In this document: one piece after another, positions 20,801 to 29,801 of the stretch
How positions within the stretch are numbered: the stretch's first letter is position 1
Layout: every line of letters begins with the position of its first letter
Origin: Saprospiraceae bacterium
GTDB lineage: Bacteria; Bacteroidota; Bacteroidia; Chitinophagales; Saprospiraceae
Length of the DNA stretch: 64,000 bases
Assembly (NCBI GenBank): GCA_016715245.1
Contig: JADKAS010000001.1
Coordinates: forward strand, 434,001 to 498,000
Direction: 5' to 3'
Translations under genes and position numbers: made by a program
Notes under the pieces: generated by a model
Seen by the model: only the letters and a program-made list of their open reading frames with translations
What the model was told of the DNA's origin: nothing
The model's database searches: none

Positions 20801-22256
20801 ATGAATATGAGATTGATTTGTAGTGTATTTATTTTAGTCATTTTTGGCCAGTATGGTTTTAGCCAGTTTTTCAATAATGGAGCTACGGTGACTATTCAGC
20901 CGGGAGCGACATTAAAAGTTGAAACCAGTTTTACTAACGATAATAGTGGTACCTTTACCAATAACGGGGTACTGGAAGTGACAGGAAACTTTACCAATTT
21001 GGCGACATTTACGTCAGGTGCGAGTTCAGAGGTAAAATTTTCAGGAAATGCCAATTCGACGGTAACACCCGGCACGGCACAATTTCAAAATGTAACCATG
21101 GCAAAAACAGCTGCCAACGTTGTCCTTGCAGGTAATGCTACGGTCAACGGAGTGTTAAATTTTAGCACTGCCAATAATAAAATCGTCTTAGGTATGCACA
21201 ATCTTACGATGGGTAGCATGGGTTCTGTAACCGGAGCAGGAAGTGATAAATACGTTGTGGCTACCGGCGCAGGAAGAATGATTAAACCTATAGCGGCAAA
21301 TAGCACGTTGGTTTTTGAAGTGGGTGACAATGATGTCAGTACAAATTATTCTCCGCTATCCGCCAATATAACAGGGTCTTCTTATTCAGGAGCATCAGTA
21401 GGTGTAAATTTGGTAAATGCAACTCACCCCGATAAACCGGCGTATGCAAATGATTATCTCACCAGACATTGGGATGTCGATCTAACAGGTACTATATCAG
21501 GGCTAAATAATATTCTGACAGGAACATATGTTGTCAGTAATGACGTTGTGGGTACGCAAGGAGAAATAAATGGTGCTGTTTGGAATGGAACTAGCTGGTC
21601 TTTTGCTAATGCTAACAACAGCGGAAATACAATAACAGCATCTACCACTGTTGGTGATGTTGATTTTTCTGGATTTAAAGGCAGGGTTGTTTTTGATTTG
21701 ACGGCTTACATTGAAGGATATATGACGGGTGGTGTGATGAGACCTGTTTTGGTGAATAGTACTGTACCAGGTTCCACTTCAAGTCAATGTGATACCATAA
21801 CTGTTCAATTGAGAAATTCGACATCACCATATGCTGTAGCCCATACTTTTAAAGGAGTGATTGGTGTTAACGGACAATTACAGTGTTATTTTCCAACATC
21901 AGCCATGGGAGTTAATTTTTATATAGCATTTCAACACCGAAATGCTTTGGAAACTTGGTCAGCTAACGCTATACCTCTTGTTAATAATGGCAGCTATAAT
22001 TTTTCTACCTCTGCAGGTCAAGCCTACGGGAGTAACATGAAAGGTATGGGCGGCGGCGGTACAGCACCATTTGCATTTTATTCCGGAGATTTAGATAATA
22101 ATGGTGAGGTGTCATCCGGTGACTTTACTATATGGAAAAACAATAGTGGTGAAGAAGGCTACAATAAGTCTGATATGGACGGAAATGGTGAAGTGTCATC
22201 TGGTGACTTTTACCATATGGAAGAACAATAGTGGAGTTGAGGTTATGAAACCATAA
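20801..22256 (+). CDS. secreted surface protein with dockerin-like C-terminus (frameshift near C-terminus, pair 2)
   Basis: About 484 residues. Signal peptide (ends YGFSQ), then a threonine- and asparagine-rich beta-helix-like repeat region (FTNNGVLEVTGNF, ATVNGVLNF, MHNLTMGSMGSV) to about residue 170, then a beta domain to about 295. The last 185 residues are the same module as in the giant protein at 10398: LTAYIEGYMTGG, CDTITVQLRNSTSPYAV, QHRNALETWS, QAYGSNMKGMGGGG, then two EF-hand loops DLDNNGEVSSGD and DMDGNGEVSSGD. As written the frame ends at 22231 with a false tail, because the T run at 22208-22211 is one base too long. Removing it restores FTIWKNNSGVEVMKP and a stop at 22254-22256, matching the sister protein. 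It has no T9SS tail. Confidence 0.82.
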
Positions 22257-22303
22257 CTTCTATTTTCTAGCCTATTATTATATAATTTCGTAAATTAAAT
22301 ATA

Positions 22304-23162
22304 ATGATGTTTTTAAAAAATTCGGTATGAGTTGTATTTGTTTTATGCTTGCATTAATCAATTTTGAATTAAAAGCTCAGGAACAAATAACTTTATACTT
22401 AACAAACCCTGTTGTTGTGTCCAACACACAATTAAATTGGGATATATATATCCAAAATACAAGTACAACAAATTTGAATATTTCTTTACTTACAGCTCAT
22501 TTGCAACAAAAGTTAGTGCAAGGGATTATTGAGCCTGCAAAAGATAGCCCATTATCTATTAATTTGGAATCCGATTTTAAAGCAATGGAATTTTTTCCTA
22601 AAGTTGTTGTTAAAAACGAGACATCTATTTTTAAATTGAATGGAGGCACACCTCCGGATAACCCTCCGTCCATTAATACAAATCCGGTAAAATTAGGAAC
22701 TATTGTTTTAAATAGTGAAAATTTTATGAATTTTTCCCAAATTGGTATTGGGTACACCCTTTCGATACCAAATGTAGAACTTTCAGCCGCTGTTAATGGT
22801 TTCCCTACTACATTCTCTGTTGAAAAAGGAAATTTAGTATTAAAAAATACTTGGATTGAAAACCCAATATATTTTGATTTTTCTTCGTCGAGTACTCAAT
22901 CGATAATTGATGGTCAAAAGAAATTAATGTTTACCCCAACCCATCAAATGGAAGGTTGACCTACAATTGGACAGGAGCGGATCTTAATAAAGATATATCG
23001 GTCAAAGTATTTGATAATATGGGTAAATTATTGCTCAACCGGACTTTACAAGAACAACCGGAAGGATCATTAGATATTTCTACTTATGCACCGGGGATGT
23101 ACTTTTTCCAATTTGAAAACGGAGATAAAACAGAAAAACATAAAGTGATAAAAATAGACTGA
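22304..23162 (+). CDS. exported beta-sandwich protein with T9SS type A sorting domain (frameshifted, pair 2)
   Basis: About 280 residues, the pair 2 counterpart of the gene at 19488. The N-terminal beta region (LNWDIYIQNTST, SIFKLNGG, VKLGTIVLNSE) runs parallel to LTWDIEIRNSG, RFRLNAQDP and KLATVTF of that protein, but the fibronectin-like part is absent. The T9SS type A tail is split by a missing base near 22928-22932: before it the frame reads LMFTPTHQMEG and stops. With one base added it reads MVYPNPSNGRLTYNW and runs on through VFDNMGKLLLN, APGMYFFQF and KHKVIKID. The start is also doubtful. The intact frame begins at 22327, but restoring one A in the run at 22315-22320 would give a better signal peptide from 22304 or 22307 (MFLKKFGMSCICFMLALIN). 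Confidence 0.75.
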
Positions 23163-23180
23163 TACATAATCAGTCAAAAA

Positions 23181-23213
23181 AGCCGTAGCTTGTTAAGTTA
23201 CGGCTTTTTTTTT
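23181..23213 (+). terminator. terminator of the second surface-protein pair
   Basis: An 11-bp stem (AGCCGTAGCTT with AAGTTACGGCT, one wobble), loop GTT, then nine T. It lies 18 bp after the stop and closes the dockerin-like locus before the sigma-factor gene. Confidence 0.9.
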
Positions 23214-23259
23214 AAGGAACGAATTTTTGGTATCAGTAAAATAATTAATTTTAATATCC

Positions 23260-23267
23260 TACTTTTG
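23260..23267 (+). promoter_or_regulatory. -7 promoter box of the ECF sigma gene
   Basis: TACTTTTG, a perfect TAnnTTTG match, 34 bp before the TTG start of the sigma factor. It is the consensus of the housekeeping Bacteroidota sigma factor. Confidence 0.6.
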
Positions 23268-23301
23268 CAAGGTAATCAATATTCATTATATTCACGGATC
23301 A

Positions 23302-23871
23302 TTGAACCAGATTGTTTCAGATTTTAATGCGTTAATTAAAGAGCAACCTCAAAAGGCTATTGAACTTTTGTTTAATGCTTATTATGTCAAACTATGTACC
23401 CATGTCAATACTATATTGAAAAATAAAAATGTCGCTGAAGATATCGTCCAGGAAGTCATGCTGGAAATCTGGCGCATGAGGGATAATATCAACGTTTCTT
23501 CTTCTGTCGAAGCGTATTTAAAACGAGCCTGCCGCAATAAAAGTTTAAACTATATCCGGAGTCAGAAAATGAATTTTGAAGATATCGATTCTGCAGAAGA
23601 ATTGAGTTCTGATTATATATCTGTTGAAGATGCCATAGCTGTAGACAACCTTCAGGAGAAAATAAATACGGCAATAGACAGTCTTCCGGAAAAGTGCCGT
23701 CTGGTATTTATGTTGAGCAGAATAGAAGGTTTGAGTTACCTTGAAATAGCCGAACAATTACAAATATCCCCGAAAACCGTAGAAAATCAAATTTCAAAAG
23801 CCCTTAAGATATTGAGAGAATCCGTTTATGACGAAGATATTTCAATTTCAAATAGGGGTATGTTTAAATAA
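23302..23871 (+). CDS. ECF-type RNA polymerase sigma factor
   Basis: A 189-residue sigma-70 family protein of the ECF group that is expanded in Bacteroidota and paired with FecR. Region 2 lies at about 20-85 (LLFNAYYVKLCTHVNTI, AEDIVQEVMLEIW, AYLKRACRNKSLNYIRS). Region 4 lies at about 125-180 (IDSLPEKCRLVFMLSRIEGLS, EIAEQLQISPKTVENQISKAL), with the helix-turn-helix at ISPKTVENQ. The start is TTG at 23302; no in-frame ATG or GTG lies closer to the promoter box at 23260. The FecR gene begins 25 bp after its stop, so they form an operon. By family rule it would be released when the downstream receptor senses its ligand. Confidence 0.92.
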   Translation: MNQIVSDFNALIKEQPQKAIELLFNAYYVKLCTHVNTILKNKNVAEDIVQEVMLEIWRMRDNINVSSSVEAYLKRACRNKSLNYIRSQKMNFEDIDSAEELSSDYISVEDAIAVDNLQEKINTAIDSLPEKCRLVFMLSRIEGLSYLEIAEQLQISPKTVENQISKALKILRESVYDEDISISNRGMFK

Positions 23872-23896
23872 ATGTGTCTGAAGTAAAAAAGAGAGA

Positions 23897-24877
23897 ATGT
23901 CATATCCGATGAAAATGGAAGTATTTCATAAAATACTTCATGAATATGAGTTTACCCAAAAACCGATTCATGAAAATGAAGCCTACGCTAATTTATCAGA
24001 GGAGGACAAAAAACTATTTGCTCAATTTCAAACTATATGGGAAAAATCATCTGCCTACTCCGTAAAGCAGGAATTTATTGCCGCTGAAGGTTTTGCTTCC
24101 TTTTTAAGTAAAGTCGATGCAGAAGAAAATGAACCCAAAATAGTCCAAATACCACCCAAAACCCCTGTTTTTTTCTTATCCAGACCACTTTTAAGGTATG
24201 CAGCCGTTTTACTTGTACTTATTGTTGCCACCTTTGTTTTTATCAACAGAGGAGAAACGTATGAAACGAGGGAAAACGGATTATTGGTTTCCCTGGAAGA
24301 TGGTTCCAGGGTTTGGTTGAATGACCATTCCTCCCTCACCGTAAAAAAAATGTCTTCTTCTAAAAGAAAGGTAAGCCTGAAGGGGGAAGCTTATTTTGAA
24401 GTGAGTGAAAATAAAAAGGCGCCTTTCACCATCTCCTCCGATCAACTTGAAGTAACTGTTCTTGGGACTAGTTTTGTATTTAATGAAAAAGAGGCAGCGC
24501 TTGAAGTTTTTACCGGTAAAGTTAATGTGGCTTCTAAAGGAGAAGAAAAATTTGTCGAAAAAAATCAAAAAATATCCTTAAAAAATCAAAAACTGGAATT
24601 GGGTACCGGTCTTGGGCAAATACCCGGATGGGCCAATCCCATCCTGAGTTTTTCAAATGCACCGTTTGATAAAGTCGTAAAGGACCTTGAAGCTTTTTTT
24701 GGCGTTTCTATTGCCCTTGTCGGTGAAAAAGACTGGGCTAAATGCCCTTTCACTTCAGGTTCCATGGCGACCACTAAATTTGAAGATGTCCTTATTGTTC
24801 TCAGACTGACCTATGAAATGGAAGTCGAAAAAAAGGGAGAAAAAGATTATCGATTTCTAAAAATTCGCTGTAAATAA
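23897..24877 (+). CDS. FecR-family anti-sigma factor
   Basis: A 326-residue inner-membrane anti-sigma factor. The cytoplasmic N-terminus (1-95) is acidic and would hold the sigma factor. One transmembrane helix lies at about 98-114 (YAAVLLVLIVATFVFIN). The periplasmic FecR domain follows at about 125-225, with the diagnostic VSLEDGSRVWLNDHSSL, KVSLKGEAYFEV and LGTSFVFN strands. The C-terminal domain (about 255-325; DUF4974 type) has FDKVVKDLEAFFGVSI and ends in a short beta pair. It would relay the state of the TonB receptor encoded next to the sigma factor. The gene order sigma, FecR, receptor is the standard one for this signalling family. Confidence 0.92.
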   Translation: MSYPMKMEVFHKILHEYEFTQKPIHENEAYANLSEEDKKLFAQFQTIWEKSSAYSVKQEFIAAEGFASFLSKVDAEENEPKIVQIPPKTPVFFLSRPLLRYAAVLLVLIVATFVFINRGETYETRENGLLVSLEDGSRVWLNDHSSLTVKKMSSSKRKVSLKGEAYFEVSENKKAPFTISSDQLEVTVLGTSFVFNEKEAALEVFTGKVNVASKGEEKFVEKNQKISLKNQKLELGTGLGQIPGWANPILSFSNAPFDKVVKDLEAFFGVSIALVGEKDWAKCPFTSGSMATTKFEDVLIVLRLTYEMEVEKKGEKDYRFLKIRCK

Positions 24878-24941
24878 ATTATCACTTTTATAGTCTTTCC
24901 TTTCGGGTGGGTGAAAATTTCATTTATAAAATGAATAAATG

Positions 24942-24949
24942 TATCTTTG
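24942..24949 (+). promoter_or_regulatory. -7 promoter box of the STN-TonB receptor gene
   Basis: TATCTTTG, a perfect TAnnTTTG match. It overlaps the earliest in-frame TTG (24947), which therefore cannot be the start; the ATG at 24977 is the first one downstream. Confidence 0.6.
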
Positions 24950-24976
24950 TCTCCTCAATATCAGTGTATAACTTAC

Positions 24977-27622
24977 ATGAGGAAGATGTATATTCCTTTG
25001 GCGCTCGTTTTTTTGTTTTTTTACCAGATTTCGGTAAAAGCACAAACGGTTTTGCCGGATGAAGTCCTGGTTACCTACCAATGTTATAACAAACCACTGA
25101 AACAGGTTTTAAAGGATCTGGCTGCATTAACAAATGTCAGCATTGTATATTCTGAAAATAAAATCCCTGCCAATAAACCTGTTTTTGTAAAAGCGTCAAA
25201 AGAGTCACTGGGTGATGTCTTGACAGTAGTCCTGAATGAGGTTGATTTAAAGTATCAGATAGTGGGCAATCAGATTGTCATCGTCAAAACAAATCTTCGC
25301 AATCTCGATAATTATTATACCATTTCCGGTTATATCAGAGATGCTCTATCCAAAGAATACCTCATCAGTGCTACAGCATTCTTGTCTGATTATTCAAGTG
25401 GCACCTACACCAATGAATATGGTTTTTTCAGTATGAAATTGCCGCGTGCTTTAAACAGGGTTCAATTTTCCTATCTGGGGTATAAATCCAATGCCATAGA
25501 ATTGTATCTGAGTCAGGATACAATTGTAGAAATATTTATGGTTCCAGAACAGATGGTTTTGAATGAAGTGCTGGTATCAGAAAATAATGAAACATTTCAA
25601 ACGGAAACACCTGCCAATCAATATATTCTTCCTATTAATAAAATCAATAAAGGCAATCATCTCATGGGAGAGTCTGATGCCTTTCGTTATATTTCAATGT
25701 TGCCGGGAGTGAGCACAGGCGCTGACGGTATAGGTGGGTTAAACATCAGAGGTGGTTCCTATGATCAGAATCTCATTTTACTCGATGGAATACCTTTGTA
25801 TAATCCAGGTCATGCACTGGGTATTTTTTCGGTTTTTAACGCTTCTTCCATAAAAAATGTCCAATTAGTCAAAGGCGCTTTTCCTGCCCGATACGGAGGA
25901 AGACTTTCATCTGTACTTGATGTTCAGACCAAAGATGGCAATATGGAAAAAACAAGCGGTGAGGTTAGTATGAGTCTTATCGCTCTTAAAGCAGGAATAG
26001 AAGGGCCGATTATAAAAAACAAACTAAGTTATCATTTGTCCTTCAGGAGAACTTTTCTCGATGTATGGGTTAAGGAACTGGCAGGTTTTATAGGCCAGGA
26101 ATCAGGTACCGAGTCGAGTGCCAATTATTTTTTTTACGACCTGAACGGAAAAATAAACTGGAGGATCAATCAAAAAAACAGAATCATTTTAAACGCATAC
26201 AATGGCAAAGACAAATTTGTAAATTCTTCAGCTTTTAGTTCTGAAAATGTTCGTGACAATAACAATGCAGAATTGGGGTGGGGTAATTCTTTGTTTTCTT
26301 TGCGGTGGTCATCACAATGGAGCGACAAAACCTTTTCTAAATGGACTTTGTACTCTACAGGGTATGATGTACAGTCATTCAAAAGATATTCATTCCAACA
26401 ATTTCAAGCCAATGATACATTGCAGGATTTTTGGGCTTACCTCTTTGATTCCTCCATCAATGAAAAAGGGGTAAAATTTGAAATAGACTGGATACCTTCG
26501 ACACCACATTATTTTAAGTTTGGTGTGGGCGCATTCGAAAGATCTTTTTCTCCGGGGACAATCAATGTTAATCGTTTTGATAATCCTGAGCTTGTGGACG
26601 CACCGGTTTCACTTGTTTTTCTGAGAGATAAAATCAGGTTTGCTGAAGGGAAATTTTACGAAATTAACGCTTATGCTGAAGATGAATGGAATTTCAACGA
26701 GTTTATGGGTTTTCAGTTTGGTGTACATTCTTCTGCACTCTTTTGGGATGATCAGAAAAAGCCCTATTTTTCTGTTCAACCCCGATTAGCATTTTTAGCT
26801 AAAAATGAACCCTTGGTTTTTAAATTGGGGATTTCAAATATGATGCAATATGTCCACTTGCTGTCAAACAATGGTTTGGGGCTGCCTACGGATATATGGT
26901 TAGGCGCCAATAAGGATTTGCCACCTCAAACGTCATGGATTTTTTCTTCATCTTTGAAATACAATATTAATAATAGCCATCATTTTGGTATTGAGATGTA
27001 TTACAAAAGGTTTCAGGACCTTACTAATTTTAAGGAAGGGGAACCCGTAAACATCAATGCGGAAGTAAATTGGGAAGAGTTTGTGCCCAGAGGAAAAGGC
27101 GAGGCCTATGGAATTGAAGTGTTTTATGAAAAAACAAGCGGTAAAACCAATATACTTGCAAGTTATACCTATTCCATTTCCAATCGTTTGTTTCCGGATA
27201 TAAATGTTGGAAACAGTTTTCCTTTCGGCTTTAACAGGATTCACAATTTTAAATGCAGTGTTTATAGAAAACTATCTGAGTTTTCAGAATTTTCAGTAAA
27301 CTGGACATATGGTTCAGGCAATTATTATTCAAAACCCGAAAATGTAATTTTGGATATTAACGGGAAAGTAGTTTTACTATATCCTGAAAAAAACAATGCC
27401 ACTTTTAATCCTTACCACAGATTGGATATTGGTTTTGGGTTTTACAATAAGTTTTCGTGGGGAAAAACTAAATTATTTATAGGTTTATATAATGCTTATA
27501 ACCAGCGAAACTTCTTTTATGCTGACGTAGCCAGAAACAGGCGGGATCCTCAGAAATTTGAAATCAATCAGTTTAGTCTTCTGCCCCTGACACCTAATAT
27601 AAGCTACACAGTATCTTTTTAA
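24977..27622 (+). CDS. TonB-dependent receptor with STN and carboxypeptidase-like domains (signal transducer)
   Basis: About 881 residues. The ATG at 24977 gives a good signal peptide (ending ISVKAQ). Next comes an STN domain (about 40-110: PLKQVLKDLAALTNVSIVYS ... YQIVGNQIVIVK), the part that touches FecR in the periplasm. A carboxypeptidase-regulatory-like domain follows at about 118-200 (ISGYIRDALSKEYLISATAF ... GYKSNAIEL). The plug is at about 215-330 (RYISMLPGVSTGADGIGGLNIRGG, DQNLILLDGIPLYNPGH, LVKGAFPARYGGRLSSVLDV), then a barrel ending in Phe. Together with the upstream sigma and FecR genes and the DUF4249 lipoprotein after it, this is a FecA-type sensing transporter. The ligand is unknown. 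It has its own promoter box at 24942. Confidence 0.92.
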   Translation: MRKMYIPLALVFLFFYQISVKAQTVLPDEVLVTYQCYNKPLKQVLKDLAALTNVSIVYSENKIPANKPVFVKASKESLGDVLTVVLNEVDLKYQIVGNQIVIVKTNLRNLDNYYTISGYIRDALSKEYLISATAFLSDYSSGTYTNEYGFFSMKLPRALNRVQFSYLGYKSNAIELYLSQDTIVEIFMVPEQMVLNEVLVSENNETFQTETPANQYILPINKINKGNHLMGESDAFRYISMLPGVSTGADGIGGLNIRGGSYDQNLILLDGIPLYNPGHALGIFSVFNASSIKNVQLVKGAFPARYGGRLSSVLDVQTKDGNMEKTSGEVSMSLIALKAGIEGPIIKNKLSYHLSFRRTFLDVWVKELAGFIGQESGTESSANYFFYDLNGKINWRINQKNRIILNAYNGKDKFVNSSAFSSENVRDNNNAELGWGNSLFSLRWSSQWSDKTFSKWTLYSTGYDVQSFKRYSFQQFQANDTLQDFWAYLFDSSINEKGVKFEIDWIPSTPHYFKFGVGAFERSFSPGTINVNRFDNPELVDAPVSLVFLRDKIRFAEGKFYEINAYAEDEWNFNEFMGFQFGVHSSALFWDDQKKPYFSVQPRLAFLAKNEPLVFKLGISNMMQYVHLLSNNGLGLPTDIWLGANKDLPPQTSWIFSSSLKYNINNSHHFGIEMYYKRFQDLTNFKEGEPVNINAEVNWEEFVPRGKGEAYGIEVFYEKTSGKTNILASYTYSISNRLFPDINVGNSFPFGFNRIHNFKCSVYRKLSEFSEFSVNWTYGSGNYYSKPENVILDINGKVVLLYPEKNNATFNPYHRLDIGFGFYNKFSWGKTKLFIGLYNAYNQRNFFYADVARNRRDPQKFEINQFSLLPLTPNISYTVSF

Positions 27623-27803
27623 GGGTAATCTGTTTTTTCTTTTTTCAGTACTTAAATTTAAACCTCTTTATGGGGAAAGAATAAAACAATTCGGTTTAAA
27701 TATTTAACTAATATATTAACAACATTTTGTTTATATATTATAAAAATATTTAATATTATTTAAAAAAAAGTTCTTGATTTGACTGTAAGTATAAAATTAA
27801 TAC

Positions 27804-27811
27804 TAATTTTG
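27804..27811 (+). promoter_or_regulatory. -7 promoter box of the DUF4249 gene
   Basis: TAATTTTG, a TAnnTTTG match only 8 bp before the probable ATG at 27820. If transcription starts at the usual distance the message would be almost leaderless. Confidence 0.5.
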
Positions 27812-27819
27812 CTGCAAAT

Positions 27820-28721
27820 ATGGTATTATTTTAAGGTCTCTATACATATCAGTTACCATCATCATCCTGTTTTTTATAACAGGATGTGTAGAATCGCTTC
27901 CTTTGACAGAAGAAGTGGAGGTGCAACATAAATTATTTATTGAATGCGAACTGCAGGCCAATGAAGAGATTACTGCTTATGTGAGTCGTCCGGGTTACCT
28001 GAACGGAAATTTGCAACATCTGCCTCCATTGGACACTTCAGAAATCTACCTGACATTATCTGAACTCAACAAGGATTACGTCGTTCATTTTAAATATAAT
28101 GAAAGGCTGAAACATTATTTTATTGATTCTTCTTTTTTTAAAATACAGAAAGGAGTGAGTTATGTGTTAAAAGGATTTATTATAGATTCAGATAATGAAA
28201 TAAATATAATGACAGAGACACCCGGCCGTTTTTTATACGACAGTGTGTCGGTAGTCAATGCATCCTTTGTAACCACAAGTGATAATAAGGTTCTTACCAC
28301 AGCTACAATCAGAGTGTATTACAATCCGCTTAAAAATTCTGAAAATCATTTTCTCCATCTGGAGCTGTACAAAAAACAAATGACAGAAGAAGTTTCGTTA
28401 TATCCGCAAACGGACAAAAGTGCATTTTTCAGACTAGCCCACCGAAACGGCATTTTAGTTGATATGACCAGAATGGAGAATAAAAAGTATTTCGACCTGC
28501 TGATTGAAGACGTGAATGTTTCCAGACCAGACAGCTTTAATTTTTATATAAGAAACACTACGAAACCTTATTATGACTACCAGAAATTTAAATCAAATGT
28601 TCCAAAAGAACCATTATCCTCTGGCAATCCTGCGATCGCCGCATTCAATATCAATAATACTGCAGGGTATGGTACTTTTTCATCATCCTTTTCCGAACGG
28701 ATAAAAATATCTTTGAAATAA
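27820..28721 (+). CDS. DUF4249 lipoprotein (frameshift in the signal peptide)
   Basis: About 300 residues. DUF4249 proteins are outer-membrane-associated lipoproteins that commonly follow carboxypeptidase-domain TonB receptors in Bacteroidota and probably help in substrate capture; no activity is established. The body is intact: VQHKLFIECELQANEEITAYVSRP near the start of the mature protein, and the typical end with a glycine turn (NINNTAGYGTFSSSFSERI). The lipoprotein signal is broken: the ATG at 27820 runs into a stop after four codons, because the T run at 27829-27832 is one base short. With one T added it reads MVLFLRSLYISVTIIILFF then ITGC (lipobox). It begins about 200 bp after the receptor gene and has its own promoter box. 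Confidence 0.8.
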
Positions 28722-28774
28722 TTTTTACGGAGTAGGGGTAAACCCTGTTTATTGTGTCTATTTTTTAGAACGCA

Positions 28775-29467
28775 ATGAGTATTATAGTGAAAATTAATGA
28801 AGTATTAAATTTAACGGATAAAGTTCCATTCCTTCAATGTTTATCTGTTTATGAAGTCGAATATCTGGTCGCCAAGTCCAGTCTGAAAACATTCCGCAAA
28901 GACGAAAATATTTATAAGTTTGGGGATACAAGTGAAAAATTTTATCTTGTACTTTCAGGCATTGTAAAATTGTCGAGGGAAGGTTATGACCAGAAAGAAT
29001 TTGTCGAAACTTTTGTGTATACAGGACAGTTTTTTGGAGAATTGACCCTTTCGGAGGAGCAAATAAGAATGCAGAATGCCATCGCCCTTGTGCCTGAAAC
29101 GGTATGTCTCGAGATCAAAAAAGAGTTAGTGTACGAAATGATCGAAAAAAACAGTACTCTGGCTATATGTGTGATTAAACTAATCGGCAAAAGATTGGAA
29201 TATGTTCAAAACAGAGCTTCCTCATTGGTTTTGCATGATGCGCGCACTAGAATAGTAGATTTTATAAAAAATAATGTAAGGCAATTTGGCCAGCAGGTCG
29301 GTCTTGAAATGTTGTTGAAACACACATTTACGCAACAAGACATTGCCGATTTTACAGGGACTTCAAGGCAGACCGTCACGACAGTCTTAAATGAATTGAG
29401 AAAAAACAATAAGATACAATTTCGTCGAAAGACAATGTTGATAAGAGACCTTGCGTCTCTTCAATAA
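28775..29467 (+). CDS. Crp/Fnr-family transcription regulator
   Basis: A 230-residue regulator. Residues about 18-130 form a cyclic-nucleotide-binding-type beta-roll (FLQCLSVYEVEYLVAKSSLKTF, YKFGDTSEKFYLVLSGIVKLS, GQFFGELTLSEEQ). A long dimer helix follows, and the winged helix-turn-helix is at about 175-225 (THFTQ-type FTQQDIADFTGTSRQTVTTVLNEL). There is no Fnr-type cysteine cluster. The phosphate-binding arginine expected in true cAMP receptors is not obvious (the loop is GELTLSEEQIRMQNA), so the effector may differ. It lies 53 bp after the DUF4249 gene and may be read with it; a terminator follows. A link to the neighbouring surface genes is possible but unproven. Confidence 0.88.
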   Translation: MSIIVKINEVLNLTDKVPFLQCLSVYEVEYLVAKSSLKTFRKDENIYKFGDTSEKFYLVLSGIVKLSREGYDQKEFVETFVYTGQFFGELTLSEEQIRMQNAIALVPETVCLEIKKELVYEMIEKNSTLAICVIKLIGKRLEYVQNRASSLVLHDARTRIVDFIKNNVRQFGQQVGLEMLLKHTFTQQDIADFTGTSRQTVTTVLNELRKNNKIQFRRKTMLIRDLASLQ

Positions 29468-29504
29468 GTTTTCTCATAGTTTAGTTATACCTGAAATTTA
29501 AGAA

Positions 29505-29540
29505 AAAGCAGACTCAAAAGTGAGTTTGCTTTTCTGTTTT
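29505..29540 (+). terminator. terminator after the Crp/Fnr gene
   Basis: A 12-bp stem with one wobble (29505-29516 with 29521-29532), loop AAAG, followed by a T-rich stretch. Confidence 0.75.
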
Positions 29541-29659
29541 ATTGCTTATCCAATGGTAATAAAAATCTGAATTCATATTTTGGGATATAATTATGAGCAG
29601 TGTACAAATGGCCATTTTGTTTTTTTTTTATAAAAGTATTGAAATAAAAAAAATATGTT

Positions 29660-29667
29660 TACTTTTG
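29660..29667 (+). promoter_or_regulatory. -7 promoter box of tRNA-Ser
   Basis: TACTTTTG, a perfect TAnnTTTG match, ending 19 bp before the first base of the tRNA, a normal distance for a short precursor. Confidence 0.7.
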
Positions 29668-29686
29668 CACCGCTTTATTAAATCAG

Positions 29687-29772
29687 GGAAGAGTGGCAGA
29701 GCTGGTTTAATGCACCGGTCTTGAAAACCGGCGTGGGTTACACCACCGGGGGTTCGAATCCCTCCTCTTCCG
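29687..29772 (+). tRNA. tRNA-Ser (anticodon TGA)
   Basis: An 86-nt class II tRNA. The acceptor stem is GGAAGAG (29687-29693) with CTCTTCC (29765-29771) and discriminator G. The D arm is GCAGAGC-type and the anticodon stem is CCGGT/ACCGG around loop CTTGAAA (anticodon TGA, reading UCA-type serine codons). A long variable arm (GTGGGTTACACCAC) is typical of serine, and the T arm contains GGTTCGAATCC. The CCA end is not encoded. It has its own promoter and terminator. Confidence 0.97.
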
Positions 29773-29776
29773 CAAA

Positions 29777-29801
29777 GGAGTGTATTTTACACTCCTTTTT
29801 T
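29777..29801 (+). terminator. terminator of tRNA-Ser
   Basis: A perfect 8-bp stem (GGAGTGTA with TACACTCC), loop TTT, then six T, directly after the tRNA. Confidence 0.9.
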
